Shown in pieces: positions 22,625 through 33,215 of a stretch of 64,000 nucleotides of DNA. The position numbers were made by a program, and so were the translations under genes. A model generated the notes under the pieces. The model saw only the letters and a program-made list of their open reading frames with translations. It did not search any database and was not told where the DNA came from. Position 1 is the stretch's first letter. Each line of letters starts with the position of its first letter. The DNA is from Scilla litardierei (taxonomy: Eukaryota > Streptophyta > Magnoliopsida > Asparagales > Asparagaceae). Location of the stretch: positions 2,991,878 through 3,055,877 of the forward strand of contig CM061139.1 of the NCBI GenBank assembly GCA_030789695.1, in the 5' to 3' direction.

Positions 22625-24352
22625 CCCTGTGAAGCTACTGCACATGCACTAGAGGGGGGGGTGAATAGTACTTTAAAATAATCAAGATAGTTATTACTAA
22701 TTATTGTGCAAGAAACAAACGACAATACGAAATAAACAACAATCAACAAGAATTAACAAACGCAAACAAAGCATGTAACGGGTTCGGATCCGCCCAAGTC
22801 TCCCCGACTTGTTCCCGGTGATCCTACGTCCCAACCACATAGATCCCCTCCGGATACTTGAGTTAGAAACCCTAACTCAAGATTTAGCACTATGAAATTC
22901 TTGTGAAAAACCTTCACAAGACCAAATCATACACAATATAAATGTGACTCACACAACCTGGGATCACACACTCTCTCACAACCGAGAGACACTCACTTGC
23001 AATATCAATTGAAATAAAATATGTAATACTTACCACAAAATCCTATGCCTTGAGTATAACTTACCAAATTAGGGCAAGAAGGATTTTGAGGAGAGAATGT
23101 CATTGTACCGAAGCTCCACCAACAAGATCAGCGATCGAAGGTAAGGATGGAGGATGGTGACTTTGGATCAAGCTCTTGGCTTGGAAGGCTCACAATGGAG
23201 AGAATCTCTCTTGAGGAATATGGCTCAAAGAGTTGAGGGAGAGATTCTTGTGAGGAAGAGAAAGCTTTAGAATGGAGTTGAATAGCTTCTCTTTGATTTC
23301 TCTAAACCTTTAAAATGGCAGCCTTGAATACAAGGAAAGAACCCCTCCAAGTATATATAGGATAAAGGAAAGAGAGAGAGAAAACCGTTTCAATAAAAGC
23401 TCCAACGGCTCTATTCTGAACCAGACTAGTCGGTCAAAGAAGGATCACTGACCGACTAGTTCATCAACTAGTCGGTCGGTGATACAACGTAGACCGACTA
23501 ACGGTTAAACAGCCAAAAGGTCGAAGTACAGGAGATGACAACTAGTCGGTCTAAGAAGACTTGTCGACCGACTAGTTTCAAAACTAGTCGGTCGGTGAGT
23601 GTTCATCGACCGACTAATAGTCGAAATAGAGTGGGCTGACTTCAAGTTGATTTAGTCGGTTTAAGAACAAATGCTGACCGACTAGTTTCTCAACTAGTCG
23701 GTCGACAAACGTTCTTTGACCGACTAACGATAAACAGTAACTATGGCTGTACATGAAAAGCTCAACTAGTCGGTCTAAGAAGGATTCCTAACCGACTAGA
23801 TCGTCATCTAGTCGGTCGGTGACTCTTCTTTGACCGACTAATTGATCAACAGGGTTGAGCTGAAATGAGCAAGGCATTCTAGTCGGTTCAAGAGGAATTG
23901 CCGACCGACTAGATCGTCATCTAGTCGGTTGGTTCTTCTACTTGAACCAACTAACATGCACTAGAAGCCGAGGAAAGAAGCGAAAGGCTTCGTGAAAGTT
24001 TCTAATGGCTTCTATGATAATCCTAGCTCTAAGATATGAGCGAAATGAAGATAATAAAGTAAGTCCTACTCAAGGCTTAACATTCTATTCTATGAAGCTA
24101 GACGACAATAAATAATACATTGACGAACCGTCTTCAAAGCTTCAATCTTCATTCTTGACTTCAACCAAACTCCTTGAGCTTCAACGAAGCTTTAGGCACA
24201 CGATCACGCGTATTGAGAAGTCTTGAGACGTCGCTTTTGATGTACGTATTCTTTTGGCGACGATCTCCATAACTGCGCTCACAAATAGTTAGTACACGAT
24301 ATTTATGTTTGCTCATCATCCAAAACCAAATCCCGGGAATCAATACTCAACA
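22625..24352 (-). mobile_element. Sirevirus-1 3' LTR
   Basis: A 1.73-kb repeat of 28002-29711. On the minus strand it starts TGTTGAGTATTG directly after a polypurine tract (AAAAGGGGGAGAA), so it is the 3' LTR. Its left edge lacks the last seven bases of the sister (CACTACA in minus sense) and abuts family B without a target duplication. It holds a palindrome-rich array at 23421-23945. The right LTR lacks about 31 bp present here near 22842. Such palindromic LTR arrays, a long gag and multiple PPTs are known features of Sireviruses (Ty1/copia). Confidence 0.85.
23421..23945. repeat. Palindromic repeat array in Sirevirus-1 3' LTR
   Basis: About five units of roughly 113 bp each carry AGTCGGTC, then GACCGACTAGT, then ACTAGTCGGTCGGTG, then GACCGACTAA. 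These arms can pair with each other within and between units. The copy in the other LTR (28783-29305) is almost identical. Sirevirus LTRs are known to carry palindromic motif arrays, thought to sit in the promoter region. Confidence 0.88.
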
Positions 24353-25820
24353 TTCTCCCCCTTTTCGATGATGACAAACCAACATAAATAATAATCAATA
24401 ATAATGTTTCAATTGAAATTTACTTACTCCCCCTGCATTGATGACACGTTAGTTCCGTCTTTAATATTATTCATCTGCATCAAGCAGACGAGGGAAATAT
24501 AAAATATGAATCTTATTATTGCAATTTAGGATTCAAAATCCATTTTATATCTTAACTCCCCCTGAATCTAACATATCAACTTTGATTCATGGTAAATTGC
24601 TTTGAATTATCATTAGCACATTGTCATTATTAATTCTCTCCCCCTTTGGCATTAGCAAAAAGAGCGGGAGGAGATCTATGACAAGGTTACAATGGCTAAG
24701 AAATTAAGGCAAGGGAGTCTAAGAATACGACCACGGTCCAAATGACACCAAAGTAAAATACCAAATGTAAAATACCGAATAAAATCAAAGCGTGCCAACA
24801 TGACCATAGTCGAAAATCAAAAACCGAAATCATTAAACCATAGGCGAAAATCAAAATACGAAATCATCAAACCATAGGCGAAAATCGAAATACGAAATCA
24901 TCAAGCAATAGGCGAAAATTGAAATACGAAATCATCAAGCATAGGCGAAAATCGAAATACGAAATCATCAAACCATAGGCGAAAATCGAAATCTCCAAAA
25001 CTCAAATTAATTTCACTTATTGAGTTATGGAACATACTCTCCAATATCAACATTCCTAGTTAAATAGTGCATGGAAAACAATTCTATGTTTTCATAGAAC
25101 CAATTCTATTTAACCAAGTTAATCGTCGAGCGACGAAATCAACATCAGAGACAAAAATCTAATGTGAAAACCAAATGTAGCAAATATGATACCAAGAGTA
25201 ACATGCAAAAAAATGTTACGCCAAAAAATACAATCATCATAGAACTTATGGCATACACAATTCTAGCATACAAATTGAAACAAAATGATACCAATGTAAA
25301 TATTCTAACAATGCATGCATTCAACCTACATGGATACCAAATGTATATCAAATGTAAGAATGTACTTACAACATTAAGCTCCCCCTACTTTGGTGCATCA
25401 CTTAAGCACCATCAACTCCATTTGAATGAAAAGTCCTTTGCAAATAAATGAGTTGGTAGGGTTGGTATCCCATGGTAGATTGAACCTAGAAAGTATCATT
25501 TTGGTATCCAAAAATCTTTTTGGATCATATGGGTTAGGCAATAAATTTAGCGAACTAAATTCAAAATAAATGTAACTCATATCCTAACTAAATTCAATCA
25601 CTATGAATTTAAGTTTCAATCAAATATGCACATCAAAAACCAATATGCAAAAAAATAAAAAGAAAATAAACCAATACTTACCACAATTGCGTTGGTACCC
25701 ATAAAATGAAATTAAGCTTATGGTACCAAGCAATGAAGGGTCAAAGGAAACTAACCCTTCGGAAACCAAGTCCACGAGGACCGTGATTTTCCAACATAAT
25801 TATCATTTAAAATAACATCA
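24353..25820 (-). mobile_element. Sirevirus-1 interior, pol-less 3' region with five PPT-like tracts
   Basis: Between gag and the 3' LTR, where about 4 kb of protease, integrase, RT and RNase H should be, there is 1.47 kb of AT-rich DNA without retroviral motifs. AGGGGGAG (minus sense) appears at 24353-24362 (the functional PPT), 24427-24434, 24556-24563, 24638-24645 and 25379-25386. Multiple PPT copies before the 3' LTR are a known Sirevirus trait. Around 24800-25000 a 45-bp motif (CATAGGCGAAAATC + AAATACGAAATCATCAA) is repeated about five times. The end of the gag frame (TWTWFPKG, near 25770) is recognisable. Confidence 0.78.
24800..24995. repeat. Short tandem repeat in Sirevirus-1 3' region
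   Basis: The unit CATAGGCGAAAATCGAAA followed by TACGAAATCATCAA recurs about five times with small changes. It lies in the non-coding part between gag and the 3' LTR and has no coding meaning. Confidence 0.8.
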
Positions 25821-25828
25821 TTAATAAA

Positions 25829-26314
25829 CTATTGCACATACAAATCCTTATTATACATGCTTGTTTTCTTCGGACCCCAAATAGTGTATGTCTTGGGAGT
25901 CCTAATCCTATTGGGAACATGCATACGTTGTTGATTTCTATGTGATGCATGTCGTGGATATGCATATGGCATATGATGCAATGATGCATGATGATAATTA
26001 TTCATATGAGAATGAGAATGAACATATGCATGTGGTGAAACATGTGCATGAGTGTGTCTCACATGGTGTGCATGTGCTTGTGGAGGCGGAGCATAAAAAT
26101 CATCATACGTGCTAACATGTGGAGTAGGATGTGCGTTCCTACGTGGCATGGTATACATGAAAGCATGACCCCTCTTTGGAGGTCCACCCAAAGTGGGTTT
26201 CTTTCCAAACGGGGGTGTGTTCCTAGCGGAAGCACCATTGGTAGAAGAACTACCCATGAAGTGTTTACTTCCACTAGTAGAAGCATTGGACGTTGACCTA
26301 ACAAAGGTGGCGGA
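25829..26314 (-). pseudogene. Sirevirus-1 His/Tyr/Pro-rich C-terminal Gag extension
   Basis: The frame is the same as gag and is separated from it by a single TAG at 26315-26317. It reads GKKPTLGG and GHAFMYT, then a tract with more than 25 His in about 75 residues (HAHHVRHTHAH, HSHSHMNNYHH and similar), then KTYTIWGPKKTS. The second Sirevirus (30392-31050) has the same order: GKKPTKGG, a His/Tyr/Pro-rich tract and KTYTIWGPK. That copy has no stop at the equivalent place, so the TAG is probably a mutation, though readthrough cannot be excluded. A metal-binding or RNA-binding role is only a guess from composition. Confidence 0.7.
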
Positions 26315-27973
26315 CTATTTGGATGAATCTCCCATCTTATACCACAAGCCAATGTGGTGATTGGCCGGAAGTAAGTCATTTAGGATATTATCCAAATGGC
26401 CCTTACCTTTATTGAATTCATTGATCCGGCCTAATGTGCACTCATATTTCTCGGTGAGAGAATGCATCGAAGCTTCCAAAGTGGACACTTGCGATGTGAG
26501 TGCGCAAACACGTGATTTGAGATTTTTATTCTCAATACTCAAAGTTGAGTTTTGAGACGTCAAATCCGCTATCACATGTTCATCCAAATCCTCGACATGA
26601 ACATGCTCAAGTTGAGATTTGAGATTTACAATCTCATTTCTCAACCCTTCAACAACGGTGTCGTTGTTGACGATGATAGGCTTAGGCGAGTTTTTAAGAC
26701 TATCTAGCACATTTTTAGTCTTAATAAATGTAGTAGCCAAATTAAAAAACTTATTCCAAAGTTGTTCGTTGGATAATCTAAGTTTATCTATAGTTACCTC
26801 TTCGCCTTCATACTCGCTTACATCCTCGCTTTCATCTTCGCTTTCATCGGAGAAGGTCTTTTGAACACGTTCCTCTTTTCCCATGAAGCACGTGTGTGCT
26901 TTCTCCACTCGTTCATCATCCGACTCTCCACTTGAGGAGTCATCTTCGGAGTCGGTGAAAGTGCCGAAAAGTCCTTTCTTGTGCTTTCTCGACTTGTCGT
27001 ACTTGGATGCCTTCCACTTCTCCTTGTGTTTGTTTAGGGGACAATCCGGCTTGATATGTCCTGGCTTGTTGTATTTATAACACACGGGAGTAGAAGCATT
27101 AGTCGAAATAAATTTTGATTTACTCTTCAACTTACCTTGTCGGAAGAATCGGTTGAACTTCTTTGCCAAATCGGCCAAAGCTTCCATGTCCAACTCTTCT
27201 TCCGATTCTTCTTCCAATTCTTCATCATCGGTAGATGGAGCGGCCTTGTAAGCAATCGCCTTTCTCTTTGGCTCGTCTTGCTTCAAGTACGCCTTCATCT
27301 TCTCCTTCATCTTTATCTTACTCTCCTTGCGTACCTTGTAAGACAACAAGGTACCCATTAGTTGTACAACCGTGTACTTATTCATATCGTTACCTTCCTC
27401 GATGGCGAAGGTACGCTTTTTCCAACAAGAAGGAAGTCCGTCGATTATCTTCACGACTTTCTCCTTTTGGGTGTAGATCTTCCCAAGTGCTTCCAATTCG
27501 TTGGATATGTCCACGAAGCGAGCATAGTAGTCCTTCATAGTTTCACCCTGTTCCATGTGAAACAACTCAAATTCTTTGTTAGCAACAACGAGTTTAGAAT
27601 CTTTTACCGTGCTCGTCCCTTCGTGCAAGATGAGGAGTTGGTTCCATACTTGATATGCACTCTTACATGTGCATATCTTGTTGAAGTCCTCGGGCTCCAA
27701 GGCACATTGCAAGGTGTTCATTGCCTTGGCATTGCATACCTCCGCGGCGACCTCAGCGGTAGTCCACTTCGCGAAATCTTGTTCGGCGGGCTCGACATAC
27801 TCCGTCATCGTGGCTCTCCAAAGTGAAGCGCTCCGGAGGAATGTTTCCATTCGGCATTTCCAGTACCCATAGTTGGTACCGTTGAAGTGAGGAGGCCTGA
27901 CTGAGGATAGCCTTTCCAAAACTGAAGAAGCTCCTTGACGATCCTTGAAGACATTGTAGTCGTTGTTTGTCAT
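26315..27973 (-). CDS. gag: Sirevirus-1 Gag polyprotein (552 aa, ends at in-frame TAG)
   Basis: The ATG at 27973 is used because the preceding codons belong to the primer site; it lies about a dozen bases downstream of it. Residues ~28-230 form a copia-type Gag (UBN2-like) domain, with RPPHFNGTNYGYWK near the start and a SKLVVANKEFELF segment. Then follow an acidic stretch, a basic stretch, a zinc-knuckle position (about 298-311) and a long coiled-coil-like C-terminal part. The knuckle reads CYKYNKPGHIKPDC: the second Cys is Tyr, so zinc binding is doubtful. Gag would form the virus-like particle. The frame is otherwise open for 552 codons, which suggests a fairly young copy. It is an element gene, not a host gene. 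Confidence 0.85.
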   Translation of the reverse strand: MTNNDYNVFKDRQGASSVLERLSSVRPPHFNGTNYGYWKCRMETFLRSASLWRATMTEYVEPAEQDFAKWTTAEVAAEVCNAKAMNTLQCALEPEDFNKICTCKSAYQVWNQLLILHEGTSTVKDSKLVVANKEFELFHMEQGETMKDYYARFVDISNELEALGKIYTQKEKVVKIIDGLPSCWKKRTFAIEEGNDMNKYTVVQLMGTLLSYKVRKESKIKMKEKMKAYLKQDEPKRKAIAYKAAPSTDDEELEEESEEELDMEALADLAKKFNRFFRQGKLKSKSKFISTNASTPVCYKYNKPGHIKPDCPLNKHKEKWKASKYDKSRKHKKGLFGTFTDSEDDSSSGESDDERVEKAHTCFMGKEERVQKTFSDESEDESEDVSEYEGEEVTIDKLRLSNEQLWNKFFNLATTFIKTKNVLDSLKNSPKPIIVNNDTVVEGLRNEIVNLKSQLEHVHVEDLDEHVIADLTSQNSTLSIENKNLKSRVCALTSQVSTLEASMHSLTEKYECTLGRINEFNKGKGHLDNILNDLLPANHHIGLWYKMGDSSK

Positions 27974-27984
27974 AGCTTTGAACT

Positions 27985-27999
27985 CTGGCTCCGATACCA
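27985..27999 (-). promoter_or_regulatory. Primer binding site of Sirevirus-1
   Basis: On the minus strand TGGTATCGGAGCCAG follows the LTR end CACTACA by two bases. It matches the usual initiator-Met tRNA primer site (TGGTATCAGAGCC) with one difference. Confidence 0.85.
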
Positions 28000-28001
28000 A
28001 T

Positions 28002-29711
28002 TGTAGTGCCCTGTGAAGCTACTGCACATGTACTAGAGGGGGGTGAATAGTACTTTAAAATAATCAAGATAGTTATTCCTAATTATTGTGCAAGAAACAA
28101 ACGACAATGCGGAATAAACAACCATCAACAAGAATTAACAAATGCAAACAAAGCATGTAACGGGTTCGGATCCACCCAAGTCTCCCCGACTTGTTCCCGG
28201 TGATCCTACGTCCCAACCACCCAAGAAACCCTAACTCAAGATTTAGCACTATGAAATTCTTATGAAAAACCTTCACAAGACCAAATCATACACAATATAA
28301 ATGTGACTCCCACAACCTGGGATCACACACTCTCTCACAACCGAGAGACACTCACTTGCAATATCAATTGAAATGAAATATGAAATACTTACCACAAAAT
28401 CCTATGCCTTGAGTATAACTTACCAAATTAGGGCAAGAAGGATTTTGAGGAGAGAATGTCACCGTACCGAAGCTCCACCAACAAGATCAGCGATCGAAGG
28501 TAAGGATGGAGAATGGTGACTTTGGATCAAGCTCTTGGCTTAGAAGGCTCACAATGGAGAGAATCTCTCTTGAGGAATATGGCTCAAAGAGTTTAGGGAG
28601 AGATTCTTGTGAGGAAGAGAAAGCTTTAGAATGGAGTTGAATAGCTTCTCTTTGATTTCTATAAACCTCTAAAATGGCAGCCTTGAATACAAGGAAAGAA
28701 CCCCTCCAAGTATATATAGGATAGAGGAAAGAGAGAGAGAAAAACGTTTCAATAAAAGCTCCAATGGCTCTATTCTGAACCAGACTAGTCGGTCAAAGAA
28801 GGATCACTGACTGACTAGTTCATCAACTAGTCGGTCGGTGATACACCGTAGACCGACTAACGGTTGAACAGCCAAAAGGTTGAAGTACAGGAGATGACAA
28901 CTAGTCGGTCTAAGAAGACTTGCCGACCGACTAGTTTCACAACTAGTCGGTCGGTGAGTGTTCATTGACCGACTAATAGTCGAAATAGAGTGGGCTGACT
29001 TCAAGTTGATTTAGTCGGTTTAAGAACAAATGTTGACCGACTAGTTTCTCAACTAGTCGGTCGACAAACGTTCTTTGACCGACTAACGATAAACAGTAAC
29101 TATGGCTGTACAGGAAAAGCTCAACTAGTCGGTCTAAGAAGGATTCCTAACCGACTAGATCGTCATCTAGTCATTCGGTGACTCTTCTTTGACCGACTAA
29201 TTGATCAACATGGTTGAGCTGAAATGAGCAAGGCATTCTAGTCGGTTCAAGAGGAATTGCCGACCGACTAGATCGTCATCTAGTCGGTTGGTTCTTCAAC
29301 TTGAACCAACTAACATGCACTAGAAGCCGAGGGATGAAGCGATAGGCTTCGGGAAAGTTTTTAATGGCTTCTATGATAATCTTAGCTCTAAGATATGAGT
29401 GAAATAAATATAATAAAGTAAGTCCTACTCAAGGCTTAACATTCTATTCTATGAAGCTAGAAGACAATAAATAATACATTGACGAACCGTCTTCAAAGCT
29501 TCAATCTTCATTCTTGACTTCAACCAAACTCCTTGAGCTTTAACGAAGCTTTAGGCACACGATCACGCGTATTGAGAAGTCTTGAAACGTCGCTTTTGAT
29601 GTACGTATTCTTTTGGCGACGATCTCCATAACTGCGCTCACAAACAGTTAGTACACGATATTTATGTTTGCTCATCATCCAAAACCAAATCCGGGGAATC
29701 AATACTCAACA
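28002..29711 (-). mobile_element. Sirevirus-1 5' LTR
   Basis: Sister of 22625-24352, 1710 bp. On the minus strand it begins TGTTGAGTATTG at 29711 and ends GGGCACTACA at 28002 next to the primer site, so it is the 5' LTR. It carries the same AGTCGGTC palindrome array (28783-29305). Its outer edge joins a second Sirevirus in the middle of the pol frame (after ITSKRPL), without a matching target duplication on the other side. Confidence 0.87.
28783..29305. repeat. Palindromic repeat array in Sirevirus-1 5' LTR
   Basis: Copy of the array at 23421-23945 with about five AGTCGGTC/GACCGACT units; small differences (for example ATTCGGTG for GTCGGTG near 29172) show independent mutation after insertion. 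Confidence 0.86.
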
Positions 29712-30330
29712 TTCTAGGGGCCTCTTAGAAGTAATCCCTTCTTTAAGCTTAAAAGATGATTTACTAAGTTTACCTCTTTGACATGAATCACAAAAGTTTT
29801 TCTAATTAAAAGCAATTTTAGGAAAACTTTTGACTAGATCATGCTTAGCTAACTTATATAAGTGCTTGAAGTGAACATGACCAAAACGTCGATGCCATAG
29901 TAGTTGTTTACTTATGTTAGCAACTAAGCAATGTTCTACAGTTTTAGGCAAGCTCAAATAATAAATATTTTTACGCCTAATACCGGAAAATAAAACATTT
30001 GAATCACAATCAACAATAGTACACAATCCTTCTCCAAAGTTAACATTGTAACCTTTGTCACAAAGTTGACTAATGGAAATGAGATTGTGACACAAACCAC
30101 TAACAAGATAAACGTTATTAATTAAGGGTTTTGAAGGATTACCAACGATACCTACTCCAATGATGGTTCCCTTTTGATTACCTCCAAAAGTGACCGTTGC
30201 ACCATCCTTGATGCTAATCACTTCGGAGAGCAATGAGGGATCTCCCGTCATATGTTGGAGCAACCACTATCGAGAATCCATCCTTTCCCTTTAGAGCTAG
30301 TTTGACCTTTATTGCTCTTCTTCTTTATCT
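29712..30330 (-). pseudogene. Sirevirus-2 protease / GAG-pre-integrase fragment
   Basis: On the minus strand GWILDSGCS (around 30280) is the copia protease active site. One base appears lost directly after it, shifting the frame into HMTGDPSLLSEV. The 153-codon frame 30263-29802 then gives GLCHNLISISQLCDKG and LLWHRRFGHVHFKHL, the GAG-pre-integrase domain. After a stop the homology goes on as CDSCQRGKLSKSSFK and ITSKRPL up to 29712, where the Sirevirus-1 LTR begins. The rest of integrase, RT and RNase H is missing. Confidence 0.82.
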
Positions 30331-30880
30331 TGGGTACCTATATAATATACCATAAGCTCATGGTACCCAATGTTTGTTGGGTCCAAGGGAATTAGCCCTT
30401 TGGAAGCCAAGTCCAAGTGGACTTCCGCTTCCTAACATAATTACCATTGTTAATTACATCATGAAAATAGGAATCAACATAAGCATTCCTATCATTTTGG
30501 CTAGTGTTCTTAGGACCCCAAATGGTGTATGTTTTGGTAGTCCTTTTTCTAGTTGCATGCACATTTGTTAAATTTCTATGTGGTACATGCTTCTTAGGAA
30601 TATGGTTTCTAGCATAAATATGTGGTGGTGGATATACATTGTACATACGAGAATGATATGTATGCTTGGGAACATGCATGTTGTATGAAGCATATGGATC
30701 ATGCATGACATGTGGAGGATGAGCATACATGTAAGAATGATGCGTATGTGCATACGGGTGTATAGGAGCACGTACATGAGTATTTCTCATGTGTGGTTTT
30801 GTACGTGTCCGTGGGTGTGGAGCATAAAAGGTGTCATAATTATCCACTTGTGAAGTAGGAGGTTTCCTACTGGATGAGTG
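30331..30880 (-). pseudogene. Sirevirus-2 His/Tyr/Pro-rich Gag C-terminus
   Basis: A 151-codon frame (30847-30392) reads NYDTFYAPHP, then THVRAPIHPYAHTHHSYMY and similar His/Tyr/Pro-rich stretches, then KTYTIWGPKNTS and TWTWLPKG, ending near the Gag-Pol junction. It is the frame-shifted continuation of the gag frame to its right. The order matches Sirevirus-1 (25829-26257), so the His-rich tract is a real domain of this Sirevirus group. Confidence 0.75.
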
Positions 30881-31800
30881 TTAGTGTACATGTAAGCATG
30901 GCCTTGCTTTTGGTTTCCACCCTTAGTGGGTTTCTTGCCAAAAGGAAGAGAAGGTGAAGTGGTGACTTTGTTGGTAGGTTTGCTACCTATAGTGTCTTTG
31001 ACACCACTTGTGGATGCACCGGAGGAAGGCCTCACAAAGTCTATAGTGACACAACTATATGAGGTGCGAGCATTGGATGCATTCACATTCACAAACCCAA
31101 GACCAATACGATGTGTGGCCGGAAATTGGTTTGCTAGCAAATCATCCAATTGTCCTTTTCCCTTGTTGAATCTCATAATACGGGAGGACATGAGCTCATA
31201 TTTCTTCTTTAGAGAAGAAATATTGGTATCCAAGGTAGACACCCATGCTTTGAGCTCGTGCACTTGGGTTTTAAGAGAATAATTCTCTAAACCCAATTGT
31301 GTGTGACGTGTGACTAGATCACCATTATCCGTTGGATGTGTTTGATCTAGTTGAGATTTGAGGTTATTCACCTCATCTCTTAAGGTGACATTTTGAGAAG
31401 CTAAGTTTTCTTTCTCAAGAGTTAAAGTATCAACAATGGTGTCATTGTTGATAATGCATGGAATAGATGACTTGCTAACATTTGATTTCTTTAAGCTAGT
31501 ATATCTAAGCATTAAAGATTGATATTTAGCAAATAACTCTTCATTAGCAATATGAAGTTCATCCATTGTTATCTCGGTTTCATCTGTGTCGGAATCATTC
31601 TCATCGGAGAGTGGATCCTCTCGTGCCATGAAGCACATGTGAGCGCTCTCACCCTTCTCATCATCGAAATCACTTGATGATTCTTCACTTGAGTCATCGA
31701 ATGTACCTACGAGTATTCTTGTCTCTCTTGTTCTTGTCAGACTTGTGGTACTTAGGTGCCTTCCACTTCTCTTTGTTCTTCCGATCCCTTCCTATAGACA
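30787..31800 (-). pseudogene. gag: Sirevirus-2 Gag, C-terminal half
   Basis: A 283-codon frame starting at 31638, with in-frame homology continuing upstream to about 31790 (EKWKAPKYHK, then after a shift GTFDDSSEESSSDFDDE). It parallels Sirevirus-1 residues after the zinc knuckle: an acidic Ser/Asp region, MCFMAREDPL, then a coiled-coil-like region (ENLASQNVTLRDEVNNLKSQ) and FNKGKGQLDDLLANQ. The N-terminal Gag domain and the knuckle are absent; the match stops near 31800 at the edge of the gene-fragment block. Confidence 0.8.
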
Positions 31801-32670
31801 GAGAGTTCTAGTTCACAGAAAAAACTAAAAACTAAAAATATTCAAATAAAGAGCTATTTTCTAAAAACTCTATATTTAAATTTGAGAAATTTTCAACTTT
31901 TTTGGGGTACTCACCCATATCTTTTTTACGATGATTTTCAAAGGGTCTTCACAAAAATCTATGTCAGGTTTATAAGACCCCAAGGGTTTTTTCTTGATAT
32001 TGTGCTGGCAATCTTTGTGCACTCAATAGTATTCTTTGAAACTTTGGTTCAAAAAATGGCTTCTTTTGTGCTGTAGGATTATTATTATTTATTTATTTAT
32101 TATATTTTATTTTTCTATTTGGAGAATTTTTTTAAAGGTTTGGGGGAGGAAGGGGGTGGTTGATCCTATGGTTAAAGAGATACATCCTGAACTTCAAATT
32201 TATATTTGAAATTAATTTCCAAATTCTGTGATTTTATGAACTTTTAGGATTCACTTATCCATCCAAATTTATTGTGTAAGATCAATTTTTCCAAAAAATA
32301 AAAGTACAGTAATTAAAGTAACAAATAAAACCTCATACTATTAAATAATTAGAACCTACCATCAAATGGTTTATCGCTCTGGAGAAGGTCTCCTCTGCAT
32401 ACTCGGAAAATGGCATATGTATATGCAGTATACCATGGTATAGTGCCAACCTCTGCTTAACCCTTTCCCTTTCCCAGTTAAGAATGTTTTGCTCTTGTTA
32501 GTAGAGAAAAATAATTCAAGATTAAATATCTCAAAATCATTACAATAAGCATGCATTTGAGAAGAATAATTGCATAGTAGTGATAACATGTGTTCTCTAC
32601 ATTCACTAGAAGATTAACGACTCAGAAACTACCCATGGTTTAAAATTATTGAAAATGCTACTTAAAGAAC
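31800..32670. other. AT-rich stretch, no gene recognised (left part of the captured-fragment block)
   Basis: No convincing ORF, repeat unit or domain is visible. The stretch contains simple runs (ATTTATTT near 32090). It is not similar to the Sirevirus on its left, so the boundary near 31800 is a breakpoint or the end of the element that carries the gene fragments. I searched by eye for a Helitron-like end (TC start, hairpin plus CTRR) and found none that is convincing. Confidence 0.5.
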
Positions 32671-32674
32671 TTAC

Positions 32675-32800
32675 TCAATTGTAAATGCAAAAATCGTAGA
32701 TGAAGGACGACAGTGGCTTAGCCGTATAGCCTTGGAACCCGTTCTTGTGAAGACAATTATCGGTGTTGAAAGGATATTAGACATCATGGTTGAATGAGAC
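32675..32800 (-). pseudogene. Plastid-type pyruvate kinase exon fragment
   Basis: On the minus strand the translation contains STPIIVFTRTGSKAIRLSH, then CRPSSTIFAFT, followed by a GTAAGT splice donor (plus 32669-32674). The IIVFTRTG...LSHYRP...IFAFT signature is that of the C-terminal domain of plastid pyruvate kinase, which makes pyruvate and ATP from phosphoenolpyruvate. Only one exon piece is recognisable and no neighbouring exons follow. Changes such as Cys for Tyr in the YRP motif suggest decay. The intact donor implies that genomic DNA rather than a processed transcript was copied. Identification is from remembered family motifs. Confidence 0.65.
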
Positions 32801-33104
32801 ACAAACATTGCACTCATATGGCTTTGACAAAACTATCCACCATAAATATCATTTAAGAAAATGGAAATAATATGATTATAATCATTACAATGGATATGTG
32901 AAAATCTTATGACTTCAAACACTTTTTATCACTTTAACCTTCTCAGATGACACTCCAGAATCATTACACAGTAAGAAGAAAAAATATGGATACATGGCAT
33001 AATATTTATTACACTGGTCTAAAGATCATACAACTGGGGCAACAAATCGAACTACTAAAATTAGACGGAGAAATCTGACTAAATTTCTGGATTAGTATAG
33101 ATAC

Positions 33105-33215
33105 CTAAACAGCGGTTGAAAGAATTGGATGAGTAGTGCTGCCCGAAATTGTTGATTTGGTCCTCAATGCCACAGTATTCATCACATTGACAGCTTTCAA
33201 CAGATACCTAAATCC
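33105..33215 (-). pseudogene. Unidentified exon-like open stretch
   Basis: The minus strand stays open across about 36 codons reading VESCQCDEYCGIEDQI and NFGQHYSSNSFNRC. The composition looks protein-coding rather than random (no stop, Cys-containing motif), but I do not recognise the family. It may be another captured exon. Confidence 0.3.

Noticed and set aside
23421..23945. CRISPR-like array of palindromic repeats
   Set aside because: Plant nuclear context, repeats lie inside matching LTRs, spacer lengths are irregular, and no cas genes are present; it is a Sirevirus LTR feature.
31790..31860. Helitron end for the gene-fragment block (TTCTAGTT or CTCTATATTTAA)
   Set aside because: No hairpin before the CTAG and no matching opposite end near 41.6-41.8 kb.
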